Source: Bacteroidaceae bacterium
GTDB taxonomy: Bacteria > Bacteroidota > Bacteroidia > Bacteroidales > Bacteroidaceae
DNA length: 64,000 nt
Direction: 5' to 3'
Assembly (NCBI GenBank): GCA_017542145.1
Contig: JAFXXQ010000047.1
Span: 186,001 to 250,000 of the forward strand
Of this stretch, positions 57,550 through 64,000 are shown in pieces. The notes beneath the pieces are model-generated. The model was not told where the DNA came from and did not search any database. It was given only the letters and a program-made list of their open reading frames with translations. Positions within the stretch are counted from its first letter, which is position 1. Every line of letters begins with the position of its first letter. The position numbers and the translations under genes were made by a program.

Positions 57550-57660
57550 ATGAGAGAGCAAACCATCACCCCGAAGGCCAAGCGCCTTACCATCCACTAC
57601 TACGCCACCGAGTTCATCGCCGGCCAGCGCCGTTTCGTCCGTCGTCCCGCCATAGCCTGA
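57550..57660 (+). CDS. Possible 36-residue basic peptide
   Basis: MREQTITPKAKRLTIHYYAT continues to FIAGQRRFVRRPAIA and a stop. It is Arg/Lys-rich with no membrane segment. The upstream -7 box and reasonable codon use support it; there is no family match. It may instead be a leader. Confidence 0.4.
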   Translation: MREQTITPKAKRLTIHYYATEFIAGQRRFVRRPAIA

Positions 57661-57699
57661 CGGAATTCAGTTAAGAGAATTAAGTAAAGAAAAAAACTT

Positions 57700-57786
57700 A
57701 TGATTATGACAGTCATCATCATTCTTTTCAGCCTTTTCATAGGAGCCATGATTGTGGGCGATACAGAAGAAATCGTCAATGATTAA
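57700..57786 (+). CDS. Possible 28-residue single-pass membrane peptide
   Basis: Encodes MIMTVIIILFSLFIGAMIVG then DTEEIVND: one hydrophobic helix and an acidic tail. It lies 39 bases after the preceding tiny ORF and may be co-transcribed. No family is recognised. Confidence 0.45.
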   Translation: MIMTVIIILFSLFIGAMIVGDTEEIVND

Positions 57787-57866
57787 TGTTATCGCCAAAC
57801 TTTTTCCTACCCTTAAAGGCCTACAGCCTTTTTCGGTTGGGTTCATCTCGGAAAAAACAACAATAA

Positions 57867-57898
57867 TTTGTTTTTTCGCTCGGCTCGCCCTACCTTTG
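57867..57898 (+). promoter_or_regulatory. Promoter TTTG-N20-TACCTTTG for the WYL gene
   Basis: TTTG at 57867-57870 and TACCTTTG at 57891-57898. It rules out the in-frame ATG at 57868 and supports ATG 57925. Confidence 0.8.
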
Positions 57899-57924
57899 CA
57901 TCGGAATCATATAAAGAATACACG

Positions 57925-58854
57925 ATGCAAAAGGCCGAGGAACTATTTGGACGGTACATCTGGTTTGTCAACACTATGTTGCAAGCGGGAAGCGAAGGAA
58001 TCACGCTACGCGAGCTGAACGAGAAATGGAGCGAAACCCCCTTCAGCGACGGCTCGCCCCTCAGCCGCACCACCTTCAACCGCTACCGCGACGTCATCCT
58101 GGAGACGTTCGGCATCATCACCGACTGCCATCGCGACACGTACTGCTATTACATCAGCAACCCCGAGATTCTGCGCGAAGCAGGTGTCCACACATGGATG
58201 CTCCGTTCGCTCACCGTAGCCGGCGTCCTCCAGTCGTGCGCCGACCTCCACGACCGAATCGTACTCGAGACCATGCCCTCAGGGCAGGAATTCCTCCAGC
58301 CCATCATCGACGCCATGACGCACAGCCACATGGTGCAGATGAAATACCTGCGCTCGTTCGCACTCATCCAGACGTTCACGCTGATGCCCTACTGCCTGAA
58401 AGTTTTCAAGCAACGCTGGTACCTCGTGGGGCGCAACACCGCCTACCAGCACGACGATATCCGCGTCTATGCCCTTGACCGCATCCTGGGGTTGCAAGAG
58501 ACGACTAAGGCGTTCACCATGCCTCCCGAATTCGACCCTCAGACTTTCTTTGCTGATGATTTCGGCGTCTATACGGGCGGCGACACGCCTGTGGAGGACA
58601 TCGTCATCCGCGCCTACGGCCGCCTGCCCAACTACCTGCGCTCGCTGCCCCTACACCACAGCCAACGGGAGATTGATACCGCACCGCGCCATGCCGACTT
58701 CAGCCTGCGCCTGCGCCCCACCTACGACTTCATGCAGGAGCTCCTCTCGCAGGCCGACGAACTGGAAATCCTCGCGCCCTCATCCCTTCGCGAAGCCTTT
58801 GCCCGCACCCTCCGCAAAGCCGCCCGCCGCAACAGGAAAAAGAAAGAGGGCTAA
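57925..58854 (+). CDS. WYL-domain transcriptional regulator
   Basis: 309 residues. An N-terminal winged-helix region (GITLRELNEKWSET...LSRTTFNRYRDVILETFGI) is followed by the WYL domain with RWYLVG at ~164-169 and DRILGL, and a C-terminal WCX-like region. WYL proteins bind nucleic-acid-derived or nucleotide ligands and often regulate defence or DNA-damage genes. No defence gene is adjacent here. Confidence 0.9.
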   Translation: MQKAEELFGRYIWFVNTMLQAGSEGITLRELNEKWSETPFSDGSPLSRTTFNRYRDVILETFGIITDCHRDTYCYYISNPEILREAGVHTWMLRSLTVAGVLQSCADLHDRIVLETMPSGQEFLQPIIDAMTHSHMVQMKYLRSFALIQTFTLMPYCLKVFKQRWYLVGRNTAYQHDDIRVYALDRILGLQETTKAFTMPPEFDPQTFFADDFGVYTGGDTPVEDIVIRAYGRLPNYLRSLPLHHSQREIDTAPRHADFSLRLRPTYDFMQELLSQADELEILAPSSLREAFARTLRKAARRNRKKKEG

Positions 58855-58863
58855 AAATGTGCC

Positions 58864-59661
58864 TTACTTCTTGTAATACTTCTGGGCATCGGGAAGGTAT
58901 TTCTCGATGGCGACAATGCGCTTGGCATCCGAGGGGTGGCTGCTCATGAAGGGAGGTATGGCTGTGGGGTTGGCTGCCGCCATCTTCTGCCAGAAAGCAA
59001 CCGCTTTCGAGGGGTCATAGCCTGCCATGGCCATAAAGATAAGGCCCATGTGGTCGGCCTCCAGCTCGTGCTTGCGGCTGTAGGGGAGCATGACGCCGTA
59101 GTTGGCACCAAGGCCATAGACCGTCTGCCCCAACTGACGCGCGGCTTCGCTACGGGTGCTGAGAGCGGCATCGAGGATAGCCGAGCCGTAGGCAGCCAGC
59201 ATCTGCTGCGAGAGGCGCTCGTTCGAGTGCTTGGCGACGGCGTGAGCCACCTCATGCCCGATGATGACGGCAAGGTCGTCGTCGCTCTGGCAAATCGGCA
59301 GAATACCCTCATAGACCACAATCTTTCCGCCCGGCATGCAGAAGGCGTTCATCTCATTGTCCTTCACGAGGTTGAACTCCCACTGGTACTGCGCCACCTC
59401 GGCGCCGAGGCCGTTGTCGGTAAGGAACTTCTCGGTGGCAGCGGCAATCTTCTTGCCCACGCGCTGCACCATGGCCGTCTGCGCCGCATTGGTGCTGCGC
59501 ACGGCTGTAGTCATGTATTCGTTGTACTGGGTAAGGCTCGACGACAGCACTTCGTTGTCTGAGACGAGCATGATTCGGTTACGTCCCGTAAGGGGCACAC
59601 TGGCACAGCTGACAAACAGCACGGCCACAAAAGCGAGAACGATTAAAATGTACTTTTTCAT
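58864..59661 (-). CDS. M48-family lipoprotein metallopeptidase
   Basis: 265 residues. Lipoprotein signal MKKYILIVLAFVAVLFVSC. Zinc motif HEVAH in GHEVAHAVAKHSNE, with the downstream Glu in HELEADHMGLIFMAMAGYDP. Resembles LoiP/YcaL and BepA-type periplasmic proteases that degrade misfolded outer-membrane proteins. It is 33 bases downstream of the GH28 gene and probably co-transcribed. Confidence 0.92.
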   Translation of the reverse strand: MKKYILIVLAFVAVLFVSCASVPLTGRNRIMLVSDNEVLSSSLTQYNEYMTTAVRSTNAAQTAMVQRVGKKIAAATEKFLTDNGLGAEVAQYQWEFNLVKDNEMNAFCMPGGKIVVYEGILPICQSDDDLAVIIGHEVAHAVAKHSNERLSQQMLAAYGSAILDAALSTRSEAARQLGQTVYGLGANYGVMLPYSRKHELEADHMGLIFMAMAGYDPSKAVAFWQKMAAANPTAIPPFMSSHPSDAKRIVAIEKYLPDAQKYYKK

Positions 59662-59694
59662 ACTATTTAGGATTAAAGTAATGGGCTATTGGGT

Positions 59695-60990
59695 TCATTG
59701 GGAAATGGTTTCGCCGTTGATTACACAATTCTCGATGGCGATGGGCTCAACGCTATATTGGTCGGGACGCTCCTCCATGTCGAGGAACGTGCGGCACGTC
59801 ATGTTGAGGTTGCGCAGGGTGACGTTGGCAGAGGTGCTGTAGGGAATGTCCTCGCGCCCCTTGAGGTCGAAGAACTGCGTCCAAGGATGGACGAAGACGA
59901 TGCGTGTGGCGCTGCCCGTGATGTCCTCCACGCGGATGTATTCGTAGCGCTGGGGCGTATCGGGACGCATCTTCAGCCAGAGGATGCGGTCGGCGCCCTC
60001 GACGTGGCAGCGGCGCAGGATGACGTTGTGGTTCAGCAGGCTCTCCGAGCCGCACGTGAGCGCCCCGTGGCAGAAGCCGTAGGAGCAGTTTTCGATGAGA
60101 ATGTTGCGGTTGGGGCCGTTGCCGATGGTGTCCTTGTCGGCGTAGGGCCCCTTGCCGCCCTTCAGGGCTACGGCATCGTCGTTGACGTCCATGTAGCAGC
60201 CGTGGATGAGCACGTTGGTGCAGACATCCACGTCGAAAGCGTCGCACGACGGGGCTTTCACGGGGCCTTTGCTGGGGGCGTAGGTGTGGAGATAGAGTGC
60301 CTTGACGTTCTCGCAACGGTAGAGATGGCACGTCCAGAAGGGGCTGTTGAGGAAATGGGCCTCCTGCAGAGTGACATTACGACAATCCTGAATGAAGACA
60401 AGGCGTGGACGCATTTCCTCGAGGTTGGTACACTGGCGGTTGTATTCTCTCCTCAACCAGAACGAGCGCCAGTAGCGTTCACCGTTGCCGTTGAGGGTAC
60501 CCGTACCGCTGATGGTGAAACCATCCAGCCCGATGGCGTTGACGAGCGCCATGAAGTAGTGGATATTCTGTCCCTCCAGACGAGTGTCCATCAAGGCGAA
60601 ATCGCCGATGAAGTCGCTACCTTTCAGGACGGCACCCTCGCTGAGGTGGAGGTGAGTGCCCTGCCGGAAGAAGAGCGAGCCGCTGAGGAACGTCCCTCGC
60701 GGAACTACTATCACTCCCCCGCCCTCGCGGGCTGCACGGTCGATGACGGCCTGGATGGCCTCCGTCTGTAGCAGCGTGCTGTCGCGCCGGACGCCGTAGT
60801 CCGTCAGGACATACTGGTGCCCGAGTGTGCTGACATCCACGCGTGCCGTATCGCTGAACCACGCGGCTATAGGTGTGCCGTCAGGCCACAAGTCAACGGG
60901 TTTGCGCCGTTTCGGTGCCCGGGCATCCACGCCCAGACAAATCAACACAGCCGCAGCAACGGCTATCGTTCTCAGTAATGTGCTCTTCAT
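59695..60990 (-). CDS. Secreted GH28 (polygalacturonase-like) glycosidase
   Basis: 431 residues with a signal peptide (LLRTIAVAAAVLICLGVDA). Right-handed beta-helix pattern; conserved catalytic region SCDAFDVD, NDDAVALKGG (Asp pair) and CHGALTCGSE. It hydrolyses galacturonan-type or related pectic side chains; the exact linkage is unknown. The start abuts the stop of the TfoX-like gene with no gap. Confidence 0.92.
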   Translation of the reverse strand: MKSTLLRTIAVAAAVLICLGVDARAPKRRKPVDLWPDGTPIAAWFSDTARVDVSTLGHQYVLTDYGVRRDSTLLQTEAIQAVIDRAAREGGGVIVVPRGTFLSGSLFFRQGTHLHLSEGAVLKGSDFIGDFALMDTRLEGQNIHYFMALVNAIGLDGFTISGTGTLNGNGERYWRSFWLRREYNRQCTNLEEMRPRLVFIQDCRNVTLQEAHFLNSPFWTCHLYRCENVKALYLHTYAPSKGPVKAPSCDAFDVDVCTNVLIHGCYMDVNDDAVALKGGKGPYADKDTIGNGPNRNILIENCSYGFCHGALTCGSESLLNHNVILRRCHVEGADRILWLKMRPDTPQRYEYIRVEDITGSATRIVFVHPWTQFFDLKGREDIPYSTSANVTLRNLNMTCRTFLDMEERPDQYSVEPIAIENCVINGETISQ

Positions 60991-61311
60991 TTATTTCTTC
61001 TTTTTAGGTTTAGGCCAGAGGAGTTCTTTGCAGGTTTCGCGTACGAGGGCAGAGAGGTAGTCCCTGTCGTCGACGTCGGCAATATAGAAGTAGTCCTTCG
61101 CCCCTTCATAGGGCGGACGGAGTTCCACAGAGCGAAGCCTGATGCGCCCGCCTTCCGTAGGCTTCACGTAGAGTCGGTCGTCGCAGATTAGGCCGAAGAT
61201 TTTCCCGTCGCAGTAGATGCCGTACTCGCCGAACATCTTCTTGACCGTCACCTCACCTGCTCCGCCACACTGGTCCACAATATATTGTGCGAAATCACTT
61301 GTGCTTGCCAT
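60991..61311 (-). CDS. TfoX N-terminal-domain protein
   Basis: 106 residues: FAQYIVDQCGGAGEVTVKKMFGEYGIYCDGKIFGLICDDRLYVKP is the TfoX/Sxy N-terminal fold; the C-terminal domain of the competence regulator is missing. The tail is Lys-rich (PKPKKKK). Single-domain versions are common and of unclear function. Probably the first gene of an operon with GH28 and M48. Confidence 0.9.
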   Translation of the reverse strand: MASTSDFAQYIVDQCGGAGEVTVKKMFGEYGIYCDGKIFGLICDDRLYVKPTEGGRIRLRSVELRPPYEGAKDYFYIADVDDRDYLSALVRETCKELLWPKPKKKK

Positions 61312-61357
61312 AAACTGTGTTTTTTACTTGTTTTCAAAAGGGCTCCTTGGTAGAAAA

Positions 61358-61567
61358 CTAATGGGGAGTATATTTCATACGAAGATACTCAAGCAGAGCG
61401 TCCGTGCCTCCTGGGAATTCAGGCATAACTTCTGCAACGGTATTTGCATCTGTCCAAGGCTGTTCTTCTATAACAGTAGGCTGCACGTCATCCCGCTTTC
61501 GTCCCATGCAAACCACAAGCACCACAAGGGAAAGCGCTACGGCGAAGAAAAGAAACGACCTCTTCAT
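61358..61567 (-). pseudogene. Truncated TonB C-terminal-domain protein
   Basis: 69 residues: a signal or membrane segment (SFLFFAVALSLVVLVVC), a short linker, then VMPEFPGGTDALLEYLRMK, which is the first helix of the TonB C-terminal domain. The frame then stops (YTPH, TAG), where intact proteins continue for ~60 residues with the (N/K)IKYP...G.V.V.F strand. No continuation is seen in other frames. It has a good promoter, so a short product may still be made. Confidence 0.7.
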
Positions 61568-61599
61568 AACCTACTCCTTTCAGAAACTTTTTGACGCTG

Positions 61600-61630
61600 C
61601 AAATATAGAGAAAGGAATTCATACTTCAAA
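61600..61630 (-). promoter_or_regulatory. Promoter TTTG-N19-TATATTTG
   Basis: On the minus strand, TTTG at 61630-61627 and TATATTTG at 61607-61600, 32 bases before ATG 61567. Confidence 0.7.
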
Positions 61631-61684
61631 GAAAAAAGCTGATTAAAACACAAGACTGACGTAAAGGGCCCTCAATAATAGAAT

Positions 61685-61747
61685 AGGCGAATAATTTCTC
61701 AGAGCAGGCAAATAAAAAAATAGCGTAGGCGAATAAAAAGACAGGAT
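61685..61747. repeat. Array with 21-bp period downstream of feoB
   Basis: aggcgaataa-type units start at 61685, 61706 and 61727, exactly 21 bp apart, with weaker units on both sides. It lies between the feoB stop and the truncated TonB gene. Confidence 0.7.
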
Positions 61748-61760
61748 AAGCTGTTGGCTG

Positions 61761-64000
61761 CTATAGGAACCATCCGGCAACGAGATAGCCAAGGAAGGCA
61801 ATTATCCAAGCAACGGCACACTGGAAGCCGACAACGAATAACGCCCAGCGGGGGCCAAGCTCACGCCGAATGCTGGCAATGGCTGCTACACAGGGGGTAT
61901 AGAGCAGGCAGAACAACAGCATCGGGATGGCCGTTAATGCCGTCAGAGAAGCCGTCACATTCAGCACCTCCATCGTTGCCACCACGCTCTCCTTGGCCAG
62001 GAAGCCGCTGATGAGGGAGGTGACGACGCGCCAGTCGTCCAGCCCGAGGGGACGAAACAAGGGAGCAACGATGCCTGCCACCCATGCCAGCATGCTGCCC
62101 TCGCCATTCTCCACCAGACGCAGGCGGAAGTCGAACGACTGGAGAAACCAGATGACGATGGTAGCCAGGAAGATAACCGTGAACGCGCGCTGGCAGAAGT
62201 CCTTCGTCTTATCCCACAGCAGATGGCCCACGTTCCTCAGTCGTGGCAGACGGTAGTTGGGCAGCTCCATGACAAACGGCGCAGCCTCGCCCCTGCCCCC
62301 AAGACGCTTGCCGCATAGCGCTACCACGATGCCCACAAGGATGCTCAGCAGATAGAGCCCGATAAGCACCAAACCGCCCTTACCCGGGAAGAAGGCTGCC
62401 GTAAAGAAGCCGTAAATGGGAATCTTCGCCGAGCAGCTCATGAATGGCGTCAAAAGAATGGTTTTCAGACGATCGCGTGCTGAAGGAAGCGTTCTCGTGG
62501 CCATGATGGCTGGCACGGAGCAGCCGAAGCCGATAAGCAAAGGCACGATGGAACGGCCCGAGAGCCCCAGCCGGCGCAGCAGCTTGTCCGTCACGAAAGC
62601 AATACGGGCCATATAGCCGCTATCCTCGATAATACTGAGGAAGAAGAACAGTATAATAATAATAGGTATGAAGCTGAGCACGCTACCCACGCCGCCGAAG
62701 ATGGCATCGGTGACGAGCGACACGACAGCAGGACTGACGTCGGCAGCCTCAAGCCCCCGTTGGCAGAGGGTGCCAAGGGCGCTGATACCGCTGTCGAGCC
62801 AGCCTTGCAAGGGAGCGCCCAGCACGTCGATGCTGAGCCATATGACAAGGCACATGACGGCCACAAAAATGGGAAGCGCCGTCCAACGCCCCGTGAGGAT
62901 ACCGTCTATACGCTTGCTACGACGATACTCGATGCTTTCGCGTGGCTTGACTACCGTCTCGCGGCACAGCCTATGGATGAACGCGAAGCGCATGTCGGCC
63001 ATGGCTGCAGCACGGTCGAGGCCGCGTTCCTCCTCCATCTGAAGGACGATGTGCTCCACCATCTCACGCTCGTTCTGCGTCAGCTGCAGGGCATTTGCCA
63101 CGGCCTCGTCACCCTCCACGAGTTTTCCAGCAGCAAAGCGCAAGGGCATCCCGGCACGCTCAGCGTGGTCCTCGATGAGGTGCATGATGCTGTGGAGGCA
63201 GCGATGTACGGCTCCGCCATGATCGTCCTTGCTGCAGAAGTCCTGCCGTGCAGGTACCTCCTGATAGTACGCCACGTGGACGGCATGTTCCACAAGCTCG
63301 TCGATGCCCTCGTTCCTGGCAGCGGAGATAGCCACGACGGGGATGCCGAGGATGCGCTCCATGTCGTTCAGGCGGATGGAGCCTCCGTTGCCCGTCACTT
63401 CATCCATCATGTTCAAGGCCAATACCATCGGAACGCCCAACTCCATGAGCTGTACCGTCAGATAGAGGTGTCGCTCGATGTTCGAGGCATCAACGACGTT
63501 GATAAGGCCATGAGGCTTTTCTTTGAGGATGAAATCTCGGCTGACAATCTCCTCAGCGGTATAGGCGGAAAGGCTGTAGATGCCAGGGAGGTCGATGACG
63601 TGAGCGGAGGTCCTCTCGTCGCCCTTGCGAGAGAAAAAAGCGTCCTTGATCTGTCCTTCCTTACGGTCGACGGTGACGCCGGGGAAGTTGCCCACGTGCT
63701 GGTTCGAGCCCGTGAGCTGGTTGAAGAGCGTGGTCTTGCCGCTGTTCTGCTGCCCCGCCAGGGCGAAGGTGAGCGTGGTACCCTTGGGCAGCGGACGCTC
63801 CGTGTCGTGGTTGTGGTATTTGCCCGCTTCACCAATACCGGGGTGGGCATTATGATCATGGAGCGACTCTATGTAAGGACGGTCATCAGAAACTGCGACG
63901 CGGCTTGTAGGCGTAACACGTTCATACGTAGCCGTCTGCAGGGGTTCAACTTCTATCTTTTCAGCATCTGCCAGACGGAGCGTCAGCACATAGCCCTGCA
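61761..64000 (-). CDS. feoB: Ferrous iron transporter FeoAB fusion, 5' end outside window
   Basis: At least 745 residues; the frame is open to the window edge. The visible start (QGYVLTLRLADAEKIEVEP) looks like the last strand of a FeoA SH3-like domain, so this is the FeoA-FeoB fusion common in Bacteroidales. The G-protein domain has G1 GQQNSGKTTLFNQL, G2 GVTVDRKEG, G3 DLPGIYSL, G4 NMMD and G5 SAARNEG. The transport part has two Gate motifs and ~8-10 helices (LLIGFGCSVPAIMATRTL, TPFMSCSAKIPIYGF). It imports Fe(II) across the inner membrane. Confidence 0.95.
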   Translation of the reverse strand, partial: QGYVLTLRLADAEKIEVEPLQTATYERVTPTSRVAVSDDRPYIESLHDHNAHPGIGEAGKYHNHDTERPLPKGTTLTFALAGQQNSGKTTLFNQLTGSNQHVGNFPGVTVDRKEGQIKDAFFSRKGDERTSAHVIDLPGIYSLSAYTAEEIVSRDFILKEKPHGLINVVDASNIERHLYLTVQLMELGVPMVLALNMMDEVTGNGGSIRLNDMERILGIPVVAISAARNEGIDELVEHAVHVAYYQEVPARQDFCSKDDHGGAVHRCLHSIMHLIEDHAERAGMPLRFAAGKLVEGDEAVANALQLTQNEREMVEHIVLQMEEERGLDRAAAMADMRFAFIHRLCRETVVKPRESIEYRRSKRIDGILTGRWTALPIFVAVMCLVIWLSIDVLGAPLQGWLDSGISALGTLCQRGLEAADVSPAVVSLVTDAIFGGVGSVLSFIPIIIILFFFLSIIEDSGYMARIAFVTDKLLRRLGLSGRSIVPLLIGFGCSVPAIMATRTLPSARDRLKTILLTPFMSCSAKIPIYGFFTAAFFPGKGGLVLIGLYLLSILVGIVVALCGKRLGGRGEAAPFVMELPNYRLPRLRNVGHLLWDKTKDFCQRAFTVIFLATIVIWFLQSFDFRLRLVENGEGSMLAWVAGIVAPLFRPLGLDDWRVVTSLISGFLAKESVVATMEVLNVTASLTALTAIPMLLFCLLYTPCVAAIASIRRELGPRWALFVVGFQCAVAWIIAFLGYLVAGWFL

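Overview
The window reads as chromosomal DNA of a Bacteroidales bacterium, most likely Prevotellaceae or a close relative; the genus is inference. Supporting signs are BACON-domain lipoproteins, a PorW-PorX type IX secretion pair, a DUF4290 gene, a FeoA-FeoB fusion, a MurA with Asp in place of the catalytic Cys, the 'smalltalk' and BT4734-type VirE families, and repeated TTG/TTTG-N19-20-TAnnTTTG promoters.

Layout. 0-4.6 kb: a truncated outer-membrane-type protein and a ten-BACON lipoprotein, then 0.8 kb of repeats. 5.4-12.8 kb: a minus-strand housekeeping operon (tsaB, DUF4290, murA, rimM, degenerate M23, dxr, rseP, AlbA_2 protein), divergent from yicC-gmk-nadD (12.9-15.2 kb). 15.2-21.9 kb: an accessory island with an M15 peptidase, smalltalk protein and HU-like protein on the minus strand, and an S24 LexA/UmuD-like protein, a small unknown protein, a VirE/DUF3987 primase-helicase and a DUF3127 protein on the plus strand. 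It is bracketed by inverted arrays of one octamer. 22.0-23.3 kb: a SUFU-domain protein and a macro-like protein. 23.4-41.1 kb: a long plus-strand cluster joining NADH-dehydrogenase-type Fe-S/flavoproteins, a NapH-like membrane ferredoxin, Tat-exported Fe-S and propeller proteins, four PQQ-like propeller proteins, a MacB-type ABC pair and a glycosyltransferase. 41.1-47.7 kb: a ThrE-like exporter, a GH38 mannosidase, a repeat protein, a metallo-hydrolase and a gene remnant. 48.4-55.5 kb: tRNA-Pro, aroA, porW, porX and tsaE. 55.7-64 kb: small regulators, WYL, M48, GH28, TfoX, a truncated TonB domain and feoAB, which runs off the end.

Two things stand out. The first is the 23.4-39.6 kb cluster. 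It looks like a device that takes electrons from NADH in the cytosol and passes them through Fe-S proteins across the inner membrane to propeller proteins outside. One of its proteins is a NuoG-like electron-transfer module joined by a membrane or lipoprotein segment to a PQQ-like propeller. I know of no described function for this set.

The second is a dense collection of short-period repeats. Arrays of 7- or 8-bp units (agttcat, gtttaac, agttaag, aattgat, aattagg, ggttaga, gttaccyt, rgtcaaca, ggaattac) lie between genes and also in frame inside genes (aroA twice, the NuoG-like gene, two propeller genes and the ABC permease). Several form array-core-inverted array hairpins, and one core occurs both as coding and as non-coding sequence. 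Other G/C-rich palindromic inserts sit in nadD and the primase gene. Separately, three loci hold arrays with an exact 21-bp period but unrelated unit sequences.

All calls come from reading the sequence and from memory of the families. No database search was run.
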